The notes beneath the pieces are model-generated. The model did no database searches and was not told the origin of the DNA. It saw only the letters and a list, made by a program, of their open reading frames with translations. Below, piece by piece: positions 54,421 to 63,835 of a stretch of DNA of 64,000 nt. The stretch is from Photorhabdus cinerea (GTDB lineage: Bacteria > Pseudomonadota > Gammaproteobacteria > Enterobacterales > Enterobacteriaceae): positions 1 through 64,000 of the forward strand of contig NZ_PUJW01000018.1 of assembly GCF_011189575.1 (NCBI RefSeq), written 5' to 3'. The translations under genes were made by a program, and so were the position numbers. Numbering within the stretch: position 1 is the stretch's first letter; each line of letters opens with the position of its first letter.

Positions 54421-54625
54421 AGCCGTGTTCGTTATCGGTGTGTTGTTTGAATTAGGAGATATAACACCATACCCTTCGCATTATCGGGGTGCAATCTGGA
54501 AAATTATGACTATTAATTATTTAATATGGCATTTAATTCAGCATTTAAAATAAAGAGCTAAATGTTTGGTTAATATCCAGTTTTATTCTTGGTGTGAATC
54601 TTGGGGCTATTGTAATTCCCTGAAT

Positions 54626-55183
54626 TTATTTTCTACATAAACAGTCAGTTATATGGTCATTGACCAAGCCTGTCGCCTGCATAAATGCATAGCAAGTGGT
54701 ACTGCCGATAAATTTGAACCCTCTTTCTTTCAATGCTTGTGATAACTCATCTGAGAGATCTGTTTTTACCGGCACCTCTGTGGTGGTTTTCCACTGATTA
54801 ATAATCGGTTTGTTATCAACAAAACGCCAGATAAAGGCGCTGAATTCCTCACCCTGTTGTTGCATTTTAAGATATGCCCGCGCATTGTTGATAATGGCGT
54901 TAATTTTGGCACGATTACGGACAATGGTGCGATCCTGCATTAACCGTTCTACATCATTTTCATTCATGACCGCGATTTTTTCTGGGTCAAATTGGTGAAA
55001 ACATTGGCGATAGCCTTCACGTTTTTTCAAAATAGTCAGCCATGATAATCCAGATTGCTGCCCTTCCAGGCAGATCATTTCAAACAATTTCTGACTGTCT
55101 TTTTGTAGTTTTCCCCACTCATGGTCATGATAAGCCAGATACTCAGGATCAGACGTAACCCAATGACAGCGTGTTAATTCCAT
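54626..55183 (-). CDS. tag: DNA-3-methyladenine glycosylase I
   Basis: 185 residues from ATG 55183, chosen because AGGAAAT precedes it and it matches E. coli Tag (187). RCHWVTSDPEYLAYHDHEWG, KKREGYRQCF, CYAFMQATGLVNDH and the His/Cys residues of the Tag zinc site are present. Removes 3-methyladenine in base excision repair. Divergent from glyQ. Confidence 0.95.
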   Translation of the reverse strand: MELTRCHWVTSDPEYLAYHDHEWGKLQKDSQKLFEMICLEGQQSGLSWLTILKKREGYRQCFHQFDPEKIAVMNENDVERLMQDRTIVRNRAKINAIINNARAYLKMQQQGEEFSAFIWRFVDNKPIINQWKTTTEVPVKTDLSDELSQALKERGFKFIGSTTCYAFMQATGLVNDHITDCLCRK

Positions 55184-55378
55184 AGTTGTGATTTCCTGTG
55201 CTGTTGGTTGAGAATTGATCATACTTCAACTGTATATATATACAAGTAAAATAGCCAGATGGGGATTTTTTTATTTCAGGGTCGAATTGAACATTAATTC
55301 AGGGCTGTATATCTTAAGGTCAAAGGGTATACTGGCCTACTTCCTTTCAAATTCATATATATCGCGTGCGAATCCAAC

Positions 55379-56293
55379 ATGCAAAAATTTGATACCAAAA
55401 CCTTTCAGGGGCTGATCCTGACATTACAGGATTATTGGGCGCGCCAGGGCTGCACCATTGTCCAATCATTGGACATGGAAGTCGGCGCTGGTACTTCTCA
55501 TCCAATAACTTGCCTGCGTGCACTTGGCCCGGAGCCAATTGCTGCGGCTTATGTGCAACCTTCCCGCCGTCCGACGGATGGCCGTTACGGTGAAAACCCT
55601 AACCGCTTACAACATTACTATCAGTTTCAGGTCATTATTAAGCCCTCACCAGACAATATTCAGGAATTATATCTGGGTTCTCTGAAGGCGCTGGGGTTGG
55701 ACCCAACGGTTCATGATATCCGTTTTGTTGAAGATAACTGGGAAAACCCAACGTTGGGGGCCTGGGGATTGGGTTGGGAAGTGTGGCTTAACGGGATGGA
55801 AGTCACTCAGTTTACTTACTTCCAGCAGGTAGGTGGCCTTGAGTGTAAACCTGTCACTGGTGAGATCACTTACGGTCTTGAGCGTCTGGCAATGTATATC
55901 CAGGGCGTAGATAGTGTTTATGATCTGGTTTGGAGCGATGGTCCGCTGGGTAAAACCACTTATGGTGACATTTATCATCAAAATGAAGTGGAACAGTCCA
56001 CTTATAACTTTGAATATGCGGATGTCGATTTCCTGTTTACCTGTTTCGAACAATATGAAAAAGAAGCTCAGGATTTATTGGCGCTGGAAACACCGCTACC
56101 TCTGCCAGCTTATGAACGCATTCTCAAAGCGGGTCATACATTCAACTTACTGGATGCCCGTAAAGCCATCTCGGTGACTGAACGTCAGCGTTATATTCTG
56201 CGTATCCGCGCCCTGACCAAAGCTGTTGCAGAAGCGTATTATGCCTCCCGTGAGGCATTGGGCTTCCCTATGTGTAAAAAGAATCAGAACTAA
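55379..56293 (+). CDS. glyQ: Glycyl-tRNA synthetase alpha subunit
   Basis: 304 residues (E. coli 303). Class II aaRS core: LILTLQDYWARQGCTIVQ, motif 2 around RRPTDGRYGENPNRLQHYYQFQ and motif 3 LERLAMYIQGVDSVYDLVWS. Works as alpha2beta2 with GlyS. ATG at 55379. Confidence 0.98.
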   Translation: MQKFDTKTFQGLILTLQDYWARQGCTIVQSLDMEVGAGTSHPITCLRALGPEPIAAAYVQPSRRPTDGRYGENPNRLQHYYQFQVIIKPSPDNIQELYLGSLKALGLDPTVHDIRFVEDNWENPTLGAWGLGWEVWLNGMEVTQFTYFQQVGGLECKPVTGEITYGLERLAMYIQGVDSVYDLVWSDGPLGKTTYGDIYHQNEVEQSTYNFEYADVDFLFTCFEQYEKEAQDLLALETPLPLPAYERILKAGHTFNLLDARKAISVTERQRYILRIRALTKAVAEAYYASREALGFPMCKKNQN

Positions 56294-56302
56294 GAGGCTG
56301 TC

Positions 56303-58372
56303 ATGACTCAACAGACTTTCCTGGTGGAAATCGGCACAGAAGAGTTGCCGCCGAAGGCTCTTCGTTCACTGGCTGAAGCATTTGCGGCTAATTTTGCGGC
56401 AGAACTGGATAACGCTAATTTGGCTCATGGTGAAGTGAGCTGGTTTGCCTCTCCGCGCCGTCTGGCGCTGAAAGTAGCCAATCTGGATGAAGCGCAGGCT
56501 GATCGTGAAGTGGAAAAACGTGGCCCGGCGATTGCTCAGGCATTTGATGCGGAAGGTAAACCGACAAAAGCGGCTGAAGGTTGGGCTCGCGGCTGTGGTA
56601 TTACGGCTTCTCAGGCTGAACGGTTGGTGACAGATAAAGGCGAATGGTTACTGTATCGCGCGCTGGTTAAGGGCCTCAATGCAAAAGAGCTATTGGCGGG
56701 TATGGTCAACAATGCACTGAGTAAGTTGCCAATTCCTAAACTGATGCGTTGGAGCGATAAAGAGACTCAGTTTGTTCGCCCGGTTCATACCGTCACCATG
56801 TTGTTTGGTAATGAATTGATTGAGGGAGAAATTCTGGGAATTAAATCCGCTCGTGTCATTCGTGGTCACCGTTTTATGGGTGAATCTGAGTTTACGATTG
56901 AGAACGCGGAACAGTATCCTGCGATTTTGCAGCAACGCGGTAAAGTGATCGCAGATTATGAAACCCGTAAGGCGCTCATCAAACAGGATGTGGAACAAGC
57001 AGCTGTTCAACTGGGCGGCATTGCGGATATTAGTGACAGCCTGCTAGAAGAAGTGACTTCGTTGGTTGAATGGCCGGTTGTGCTGACGGCGAAATTTGAA
57101 GAGAAATTCCTTGCCATGCCGGCAGAAGCACTGGTTTATACCATGAAAGGGGACCAGAAATACTTCCCGGTTTACGACAATGCTGGTAAGTTGATGGCGA
57201 ACTTTATTTTTGTCACCAACATTGAATCTTCTGATCCACAGCAAATTATTTCTGGTAACGAAAAGGTGGTTCGTCCACGTTTGGCTGACGCAGAATTTTT
57301 CTTTAAGACGGATCGTAAACAGCGTCTGGAAGATAATCTACCTCGGTTAGAAACGGTTCTATTCCAGAAACAGCTTGGTACTTTGCGTGATAAAACGGAT
57401 CGTATTCAGGCGCTGGCTGGCTGGATTGCAGAGAAGATCGGCGCTAATGTTGATCACGCTACCCGTGCGGGCCTGTTGTCTAAATGTGACCTGATGACCA
57501 ACATGGTATTTGAGTTCACCGATACGCAGGGTGTGATGGGGATGCATTACGCCCGCCATGACGGTGAAGCGGAAGAGGTTGCTCTGGCACTGAATGAGCA
57601 GTATCAACCGCGTTTTGCCGGTGATGAATTGCCTTCTTCCGGCGTTTCTTGTGCGTTAGCCATTGCGGACAAAATGGATACTTTGGCGGGTATTTTTGGC
57701 ATTGGTCAGCATCCAAAAGGCGATAAAGACCCGTTTGCGCTGCGTCGTGCTGCGCTGGGTGCTTTGCGTATTATCGTTGAGAAAAAACTGCCGCTGGATT
57801 TGCAGGCACTGACAGAAGAAGCGGTTCGTTTGTATGGTGACAAGCTGACGAATACCAAAGTCATTGATGACGTGGTGGAGTTTATGCTTGGCCGTTTCCG
57901 TGCCTGGTATCAGGAGCAAGGTTACAGCATTGATACCATTCAGGCTGTGTTGGCTCGTCGTCCAACCCAACCCGCTGATTTCGATGCCCGCGTTAAGGCG
58001 GTGACTCACTTCCGTACCTTGGATGAAGCCGCAGCATTGGCAGCCGCGAATAAGCGCGTTTCTAACATTCTGGCGAAGTCTGAAGAGACACTGAATGAGA
58101 AAGTCAGTGCTTCTGTGCTGAAAGCACCTGAAGAGGTGAAACTGGCAACGCATCTGGTGGTTTTACAAGATAAGTTGACGCCTTTGTTTGCTGAAGGGTG
58201 CTATCAGGAAGCATTGGTTGAGTTGGCCTCCCTGCGTGAAGTTGTCGATGCTTTCTTTGACAACGTGATGGTGATGGATGAAGACCAGCAGGTGCGAGTG
58301 AATCGCTTAACTTTGTTAAGTGAATTGCGTGAGTTATTCCTGAAAGTGGCGGATATTTCGTTACTGCAATAA
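56303..58372 (+). CDS. glyS: Glycyl-tRNA synthetase beta subunit
   Basis: 689 residues, as in E. coli. TFLVEIGTEELPPKALRSLAEAF start, HGRFMGE-like region and the C-terminal anticodon-binding/HD part. Starts 9 bp after glyQ. Confidence 0.98.
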   Translation: MTQQTFLVEIGTEELPPKALRSLAEAFAANFAAELDNANLAHGEVSWFASPRRLALKVANLDEAQADREVEKRGPAIAQAFDAEGKPTKAAEGWARGCGITASQAERLVTDKGEWLLYRALVKGLNAKELLAGMVNNALSKLPIPKLMRWSDKETQFVRPVHTVTMLFGNELIEGEILGIKSARVIRGHRFMGESEFTIENAEQYPAILQQRGKVIADYETRKALIKQDVEQAAVQLGGIADISDSLLEEVTSLVEWPVVLTAKFEEKFLAMPAEALVYTMKGDQKYFPVYDNAGKLMANFIFVTNIESSDPQQIISGNEKVVRPRLADAEFFFKTDRKQRLEDNLPRLETVLFQKQLGTLRDKTDRIQALAGWIAEKIGANVDHATRAGLLSKCDLMTNMVFEFTDTQGVMGMHYARHDGEAEEVALALNEQYQPRFAGDELPSSGVSCALAIADKMDTLAGIFGIGQHPKGDKDPFALRRAALGALRIIVEKKLPLDLQALTEEAVRLYGDKLTNTKVIDDVVEFMLGRFRAWYQEQGYSIDTIQAVLARRPTQPADFDARVKAVTHFRTLDEAAALAAANKRVSNILAKSEETLNEKVSASVLKAPEEVKLATHLVVLQDKLTPLFAEGCYQEALVELASLREVVDAFFDNVMVMDEDQQVRVNRLTLLSELRELFLKVADISLLQ

Positions 58373-58444
58373 TAAGCTGAAATAGCTAATTCCGGCTGTT
58401 GTGAGATGCAATGGCTGGAATTTAATACCTCTAACCTTGATTTT

Positions 58445-58467
58445 GTAGCTCATTCGAGCTACGTTTT
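58445..58467 (+). terminator. glyS terminator
   Basis: GTAGCTC (58445-58451), loop ATTC, GAGCTAC (58456-58462), then GTTTTATTTAT. Lies 72 bp after glyS. Confidence 0.75.
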
Positions 58468-58491
58468 ATTTATAAATTAAAAGGGGGATTT

Positions 58492-58752
58492 ATGGCTGCA
58501 AATGCGTTTGTTCGGGCAAGAATCGATGAGACATTAAAAGCAGAAGCTACCGAGGTTTTGGCTGGTATGGGGTTAACCATATCTGATCTAGTGCGTATCA
58601 CCTTGACTAAAGTTGCGAAGGAAAAAGCATTACCGTTTGAAATGCGAGTACCTAATAAATTGACTGCCGAAACTTTGGCTAAGAGTGATCGTGGTGAAGA
58701 CATTCATCAAGCAAAGGATGCTGACGATTTATTTGATCAGCTTGGTATCTGA
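58492..58752 (+). CDS. dinJ: RelB/DinJ-family antitoxin
   Basis: 86 residues: ANAFVRARIDETLKAEATEVLAGMGLTISDLVRITLTKVAKEKALPF is the RelB/DinJ ribbon-helix-helix dimerisation part. AGGGGG lies just before the ATG. TGATG overlap with the toxin gene gives coupled translation. Confidence 0.9.
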   Translation: MAANAFVRARIDETLKAEATEVLAGMGLTISDLVRITLTKVAKEKALPFEMRVPNKLTAETLAKSDRGEDIHQAKDADDLFDQLGI

Positions 58753-59024
58753 TGCGCCAACCAAGATATTCAAGTCAATTTAAGCGTGATGTGAAATCTG
58801 CACAAAAACGTGGCAAAGATATGAACAAACTTAAGGTCCTAATGAGTTTGTTGATTGATAATAGACCATTGCCTGCTAACTATCAGGATCATCCTCTCCG
58901 TGGTGAATGGAAGGAGTTTCGTGATGCTCACATTGAGCCTGATTGGTTATTGATTTACAAAGTAGTTGGTGATGTCGTTAGGTTTGAACGAACAGGAAGA
59001 CATTCTGACCTATTTGATGAATAA
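58752..59024 (+). CDS. yafQ: YafQ-family mRNA interferase toxin
   Basis: 90 residues: RYSSQFKRDVKSAQKRGKDMNKL, LRGEWKEFRDAHIEPDWLLIYKV and FERTGRHSDLF match YafQ, including the His/Asp-rich catalytic region (H50, H63, D67 type and a terminal H). Ribosome-dependent RNase. Complete. Confidence 0.92.
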   Translation: MRQPRYSSQFKRDVKSAQKRGKDMNKLKVLMSLLIDNRPLPANYQDHPLRGEWKEFRDAHIEPDWLLIYKVVGDVVRFERTGRHSDLFDE

Positions 59025-59240
59025 ACCTTTCTGGGGGTACTGGGTAGCAGGTTAAATTAACTTAGTTAGGAAAAAGAAAGTCCAGATTTAGCTACAACAT
59101 TATTTTTTACCTAATTGACGTATTTCTGTGAAATCCGTGAGAAAGTGCGACGTTCATGCTGTTTTTATCAGCAACTAATCCCTGATTATCAAAAAGGTAT
59201 TGACGGCCTGTAGCGAGCGCAGTAAGATTCGCCTCGTTTT
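59025..59240. other. Upstream region of tRNA-Pro
   Basis: 216 bp, presumably with the tRNA promoter. I see no gene. Confidence 0.5.
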
Positions 59241-59317
59241 CGGCGAGTAGCGCAGCTTGGTAGCGCAACTGGTTTGGGACCAGTGGGTCGGAGGTTCGAA
59301 TCCTCTCTCGCCGACCA
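59241..59317 (+). tRNA. proM: tRNA-Pro (anticodon UGG)
   Basis: 77 nt with encoded CCA. Acceptor arms CGGCGAG/CTCGCCG, anticodon stem CTGGT...ACCAG with loop holding TGG, and T-arm GGAGG-TTCGAAT-CCTCT. The sequence appears identical to E. coli proM. Confidence 0.97.
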
Positions 59318-59367
59318 GTTAATAGTTTGGGGATGTTGAATAAGTCCGCAGACTTAAAAGAAAGTAG

Positions 59368-59400
59368 AAAAGCCTTGCAGTGATTGCTGTAAGGCTTTTT
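59368..59400 (+). terminator. Terminator after tRNA-Pro
   Basis: AAAAGCCTTGCAG (59368-59380), loop TGAT, then TGCTGTAAGGCTTTTT: a long stem with one mismatch region and a T-run. Can also serve the convergent methyltransferase gene. Confidence 0.88.
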
Positions 59401-59417
59401 GTCATCTGCTGCTTACT

Positions 59418-60494
59418 CTAACAGCCACAGTCGCCTGGTGCATAAGTTTGCATGACTTTGATATCAGCATCAAAATTCTTTGGCCTTCCACTTTTGAAAA
59501 GACCGTAGTGTTTCTTTCCATCACCCATTAAATCAAAAAGTGTATGATAACGACTTTTGGTGATCATATCGGCGGTATTGCGGCATATGGGAACAGCTCT
59601 ACCTGTCTCAAAAATATGTTCTTGATCAAGAACAAACTGATCCGGTGCATCCGGTAAATTGCCTTTGTAAATGGCAACTTGACCATAATCTTCACAACGG
59701 TCTTCCAAATCTAATTTGAATAGCCTCAGCGTCATTGAATACAGTTTTGCGCCGCCTAGTTTTGCTTTGATCTCCTTATTATTTATGGATTTCAAGCTGC
59801 TATTAATGATACGAACATCATTGAAACCGGCTGTTTTTGCCAGCCGTATGAAATCTTCAAAATACAGAGCGTCACCAATACACTCACAAACCATCTGCTG
59901 ATCATTTTTCAGTGATTGATCCAACCTTCTATCTAAAAAAATATCAGAAAAATAGATTTCACCACCCGATTTGAGTAAACGAGCCATACCTGCCAACACG
60001 CTCGCTTTAGATACCGATAGATTGATGACACAGTTTGAGACGATAACGTCCATACTTTCAGGCGGTAAATTAAGTTGTTTTAGTGACTCGATATATCCTT
60101 GCTGAAAATGCACATTGGTGGATGGGTAGTTAAAGGTCTGACGATGATAATCCACAAAACGCTGGGCAAACTCGATTTGTTCTGCTGTTGCGTCAATACC
60201 AATAACTTTACCCTCAGTACCGACGAGGTGGGACAGGATAAAACAATCACGTCCACTCCCACATCCTAAGTCTAATACTGTCGTTCCTTCTAGCAAGGGA
60301 GGAAAAGGCGTACCACAACCGTAAAAACGGCTCTGTACATCAGGATGGATAAGCTTAAGAACTTCTTTGATTTTGTCTGAAGTAGAGTTGTCTACAGTGC
60401 ATACATTTATAGCAAGATCCTCTCTATTAGACAGGGTTTTGCCATAATAGTGTTGTATGTCTTCGATCCGCTGTTTAAGCGATTGTTCGTTCAT
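59418..60494 (-). CDS. arsM: ArsM-like arsenite S-adenosylmethionine methyltransferase
   Basis: 358 residues from ATG 60494 (AAGGA site); a Met five codons upstream is possible. SAM-binding motif VLDLGCGSGRDCF, then VSNCVINLSVSK and MVCECIGDALYFEDF, matching ArsM. Three candidate As(III)-binding Cys (about 60, 155 and 203/205) are present. The C-terminus ends in GDCGC, a thiol motif. It methylates As(III). No arsR/arsB neighbours, but a Cys-rich PadR gene follows upstream, suggesting inducible control. Confidence 0.85.
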   Translation of the reverse strand: MNEQSLKQRIEDIQHYYGKTLSNREDLAINVCTVDNSTSDKIKEVLKLIHPDVQSRFYGCGTPFPPLLEGTTVLDLGCGSGRDCFILSHLVGTEGKVIGIDATAEQIEFAQRFVDYHRQTFNYPSTNVHFQQGYIESLKQLNLPPESMDVIVSNCVINLSVSKASVLAGMARLLKSGGEIYFSDIFLDRRLDQSLKNDQQMVCECIGDALYFEDFIRLAKTAGFNDVRIINSSLKSINNKEIKAKLGGAKLYSMTLRLFKLDLEDRCEDYGQVAIYKGNLPDAPDQFVLDQEHIFETGRAVPICRNTADMITKSRYHTLFDLMGDGKKHYGLFKSGRPKNFDADIKVMQTYAPGDCGC

Positions 60495-60627
60495 ATTTAT
60501 TTCCTTCAAATTAAATCATTTAATAGGCCGATATTACGTTTCGGTAATTTGGCGCCAGATTTACAATAGATCCCTCATATTCCTGATCAATGCATAGATG
60601 ATCAATGTATATAGTCAAAAAAAACCG

Positions 60628-61035
60628 TCATTGCTGACGATTGATATGTGTAGCGACTTCCATCCAGGCTTCCACAGCGACAGCAAAGGCTTCGCGCCCT
60701 TTGTCTGTTAATGTGTATACTTTGCGTCCACGGCCTGCAACAGTTTCGTTGTGTACCGTTACATACCCACCCTGTTCAAATTCACGCAGCACCGGATAAA
60801 TTGTACCTTCAGTTGGTGAGCAACATCCTTGGGTGGAGCACTCAACCTCTCTGGCAATTTCATAACCGTGCATAGGCCGTTGTTGCAGGGCACTGAGAAT
60901 AAAAAACTTGGATAGGCTCATCTTAATGATGCCGTTCCAATACATTCTGTCCGTGTAGTCCACTGTTGTTCGTTTAACAGTACTGTGTGTGTTTTTAGAT
61001 TTGTTCATAACGGCATCATATGCATTGAACATCAA
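60628..61035 (-). CDS. PadR-family regulator with a Cys cluster
   Basis: 135 residues in the longest frame. MSLSKFFILSALQQRPMHGYEIAREVE, EGTIYPVLREFEQGGYVTVHNE and GRKVYTLTDKGREAF are the PadR winged helix. Between them the ECSTQGCCSPT segment has three Cys, not usual for phenolic-acid-sensing PadR proteins, and would suit As(III)/Sb(III) or thiol sensing. Start is uncertain: Met at 61035, 61008 or MSLSK. It precedes arsM on the same strand, 133 bp away. Confidence 0.78.
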   Translation of the reverse strand: MMFNAYDAVMNKSKNTHSTVKRTTVDYTDRMYWNGIIKMSLSKFFILSALQQRPMHGYEIAREVECSTQGCCSPTEGTIYPVLREFEQGGYVTVHNETVAGRGRKVYTLTDKGREAFAVAVEAWMEVATHINRQQ

Positions 61036-61220
61036 GGTGTCAATGTATAAGATAGTCCGTTTAATTTACTTTATTATTGACTTCATTCATCATTATGAGT
61101 CACCTATTTATAGAGATAAAGTCCATACTGGAATTATGCCGATTACGCCGTTTCTGCTCCACGATAGGATTGAGTAAATGAATAAATTTCTGACTACATT
61201 CAATGCTATACTTTTTTTCA

Positions 61221-61505
61221 TCAACCCATGACTATTTTGATACTGGCCCCACATGCCGCAGCGTACCGTTCAAGTGTTGAAATACTGGCTTTGCTGGCGT
61301 TTTTTTCTAATTTGCTTACGGCTGGCTGAGTGATACCCATACGTTCAGCAACTTGAGTACTGTTTATGCCAGCTCGGCGGCGCATATCAGCCAAAAGTTC
61401 CTGTAGTTCTTCCTCTTTCTTCTCTGCGAGATAAGCGGCCATCACATCTGGATTTTGTAAAGCCTTTGCCTTTACTTCAGAATAAGGAATACCTTTAACT
61501 TTCAT
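61221..61505 (-). CDS. XRE-family antitoxin
   Basis: 94 residues with MRRRAGINSTQVAERMGITQPAVSKLE as helix-turn-helix and a NASKASISTLERYAAACGASIKI end. Overlaps the toxin gene by 11 bp; toxin-first order. Confidence 0.85.
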   Translation of the reverse strand: MKVKGIPYSEVKAKALQNPDVMAAYLAEKKEEELQELLADMRRRAGINSTQVAERMGITQPAVSKLEKNASKASISTLERYAAACGASIKIVMG

Positions 61506-61752
61506 ATGTCAGTTCCTCTAGTCTCTTCAATGCTAATTGGATCTCTGCCGAGGGCGTCTTTGCCGTCTTTTTAACGAACGTGTGCAAGATATATATTTTT
61601 TTACCTTTAGCAAAAGCAAAAAAGGTACGTGTAATATTCTTTTTGCCAGTTCTTAACTCGAAAAGGCCATCCTGAATAATATCAGTGTGTGGATAATGCA
61701 ACTGATTACCTTGTGACTCAAGCTTATCCAGTGCAGCGAACGCCTTAGTCAT
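61495..61752 (-). CDS. RelE/HigB-type toxin, apparently N-terminally short
   Basis: 85 residues from ATG 61752: MTKAFAALDKLESQGNQLHYP, then DGLFELRTGKKNITRTFFAFAKGKKIYILHTFVKKTAKTPSAEIQLALKRLEEL, the Gp49-like fold. Relatives begin about 20-25 residues earlier with a beta-strand (compare WNIELYDG at 45.1 kb). The frame upstream is closed by TAG, so the gene may be truncated. A 39-residue frame (61864-61745) overlaps the start and could be coupled to it or be a fragment. Confidence 0.75.
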   Translation of the reverse strand: MTKAFAALDKLESQGNQLHYPHTDIIQDGLFELRTGKKNITRTFFAFAKGKKIYILHTFVKKTAKTPSAEIQLALKRLEELTYES

Positions 61753-61864
61753 TAACAATATCTATATTTCCTTTTTCCATATAAGGTTGTAAGAGATCTT
61801 CAATAATCTCTCGAATCATGGGTTTATAGTAGCGATTAAAATAATCTCTTGAAAGTCTTTGCAT
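61745..61864 (-). CDS. Possible small open frame overlapping the toxin start
   Basis: 39 residues, MQRLSRDYFNRYYKPMIREI and a further 19 residues ending in IDIVND, amphipathic and helix-like. Overlaps the toxin ATG by 8 bp. No family recognised; it may be a fragment of an earlier gene. Confidence 0.3.
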   Translation of the reverse strand: MQRLSRDYFNRYYKPMIREIIEDLLQPYMEKGNIDIVND

Positions 61865-61908
61865 GGAAGTTATTACAGTTTTTTTATTCAATCATGATAG
61901 GTGAAATT

Positions 61909-62632
61909 ATGGAAGATAAAAGTATGAGTTTCTCTGTAAACAGGGAGCTGGATGTTCATTCAAAAAGTTTTGATGCCTTCATATCATACTATGGAAAACA
62001 GCAACGATCTTTGGGTTATAAAAGACAAAGAATCTCGATTCGTCTATGCTAATGGTGCTACGCTTTATTACAGTGGCTTTCCTAAGGGTTTTAACATAGA
62101 AGGTAAGCTTGATAGTGAATGTCCGGCACCGTCGGCTGAGTTTGCAGATATTATACAAGCTAATGATAAAAACGTAATGACCATTGAAAAAACCATTCCG
62201 GTACTAAACACCTTCATTTATGGCGGGAGAAAAAAAATGATCCAACCGTTTCTAGCTCATATTACACCGCTAATGAAGGATGGAAAGTGTATTGGGGTTG
62301 TTGGACACGGTAGAAAACTTGAAATTTATTCCATGTATCATTTTGAAAACAACAGGCATCCTGGCTCATTAACTTTTGGCACACCAGCTGATTTATTTAC
62401 TGATAGAGAGTTCGATATCGTATTTTTTGCTTTGCAATCACTAAGTGCCAAAGATATAGCTAAAAAATTAGGTATTTCATATAGAACGGTACAAAGTAGG
62501 CTACAATTAATTTATCAAAAAATGGGGATAAATTCATTAAGCCAGTTAAAAGAATATTGCAGGGGTAAAGGATATGATAACTATGCTCCTACTAGATTTA
62601 TTAATCCTAATCCCTATATACCTCTAGTGTAA
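61909..62632 (+). pseudogene. PAS4-LuxR solo regulator with a frameshift
   Basis: Begins MEDKSMSFSVNRELDVHSKS and FDAFISY, then loses the frame at 61988-61990. Removing one T of CATACTATGG would join FISY to MENSNDLWVIKDKESRFVYA and on through a PAS-type sensor domain, then LTDREFDIVFFALQSLSAKDIAKKLGISYRTVQSRLQLIYQKMGI, the LuxR helix-turn-helix. Photorhabdus has many PAS4-LuxR solos thought to sense insect signals. As read, an internal ATG (61991) could still make the sensor plus DNA-binding domains. Confidence 0.72.
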
Positions 62633-62639
62633 CAATGAG

Positions 62640-62662
62640 CCACCTCCTAAGGAGGTGGTCTT
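62640..62662 (+). terminator. Terminator of the LuxR-type gene
   Basis: CCACCTCC (62640-62647), loop TAA, GGAGGTGG (62651-62658), then TCTTTTAC. The segment GGTGGTCTTTTACTG is also found at 12924-12938. Confidence 0.75.
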
Positions 62663-62854
62663 TTACTGTTATTATCTTTTACATGGTTTTTTTATCTCGT
62701 TGCGACCATATTGAAAATGTTATCAATAATGGGATAACAAAGATTGATTTTCTTATAGGAAATTTCTGTTCGGAGAATAACCGATAATTATCTAATTCAT
62801 AATTATCGATTGGATAATTATCGAGATAAAATAACTTTATCTTTGGCCGAGTAA

Positions 62855-63835
62855 TTATTCTTGTATTTCGGCTGGCTCAGGAAAATATCCACCATTATCC
62901 AGTGTTGACTGAATCATATTCTTTATTTCATCCTCTCCTAATTTTTCTCCTTCTTCATCTTCATAGCCTAATGTTAAAACAGCATTAACAAAGGGATCGA
63001 TATTAGCTTCTGATAAGTTTGCATTCCAGTTTAATGTGTTGGATGGGCCGCCAGGTTCTTTGTTGATAAGTGTGACAATTTTACCATAGAGATCTTGTGT
63101 AATGGTCCAGCGCATATCTGTACTGCTCCAGTACCATCTTCCCAGTAAAAAATGATGCCAGAACTCTTCCCAGCTCTTATATTCTCTCTGAATGGTATGG
63201 GTGATAATCTGTACAAAATTGTCTGCTTCTTCTCGACTCAGATATTCTGTACTGATACCATTGCAAATTAACTTGATATAACGGACGTAATCCCAGGCAA
63301 GAAAATTTACTGTTTGAATATTATTTAAATTTTTACGAACAACTTCGGCCCGCCAGAGAAGTTCTTTAGCTTCTCCATCTTCATCATCTTCTTTTTGAAT
63401 GTCTTTCTTTATTTGCTCATAGTCTGATCCGGATACACCAGAGAAGAAATAGACTTCTTGGCGGAATTTATGCCGATGACCATTAGTTAATAAATGAAAT
63501 AATTGAGCAATCAGGCTTTCTCTGTCATTAATACCCCAGGCAGTCTGAAGTGAGCCAGCATCTTTGCTGCCGGGAACAATAATCGGATCATTACAGGGAT
63601 ATTCTTCAACAGCAGCATAGGGAGTTCCCAATATATAAGCCCAGTCTTTGGATTCAAATTTTGGTAATTTACCCGATGCTCGACTTTGGTATTCATTTCT
63701 CAAATTATTAAGGATTTTTTTCTCAACAATTGATTTCATAATGATGACAGCGAAGATAATAAAGAGAATAATAGAAACAATGGTAACTAAAGTATAGTGA
63801 TACCATCTCCAATCTGAGAATAAATCTGAAAACAT
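62855..63835 (-). CDS. DUF1266-family membrane-anchored protein
   Basis: 326 residues. One membrane segment near residues 14-36 (LVTIVSIILFIIFAVIIMKS) and a long cytoplasmic part with WGINDRESLIAQLFHLLTNGHRHKF, FLAWDYVRYIKLICNG and EEFWHHFLLGRWYWS, matching DUF1266 proteins. Acidic inserts (EDDEDGEAKELL). The DUF1266 family has no known function and is found near type VI and similar loci, but none is seen here. AAGGAA lies upstream of ATG. Confidence 0.75.
   Translation of the reverse strand: MFSDLFSDWRWYHYTLVTIVSIILFIIFAVIIMKSIVEKKILNNLRNEYQSRASGKLPKFESKDWAYILGTPYAAVEEYPCNDPIIVPGSKDAGSLQTAWGINDRESLIAQLFHLLTNGHRHKFRQEVYFFSGVSGSDYEQIKKDIQKEDDEDGEAKELLWRAEVVRKNLNNIQTVNFLAWDYVRYIKLICNGISTEYLSREEADNFVQIITHTIQREYKSWEEFWHHFLLGRWYWSSTDMRWTITQDLYGKIVTLINKEPGGPSNTLNWNANLSEANIDPFVNAVLTLGYEDEEGEKLGEDEIKNMIQSTLDNGGYFPEPAEIQE

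Noticed and set aside
59241..59317. tRNA-Pro 3' end as att site of the downstream genes
   Set aside because: I found no second copy of the tRNA 3' end in 59.3-64.0 kb and no integrase; the idea remains open beyond the window.
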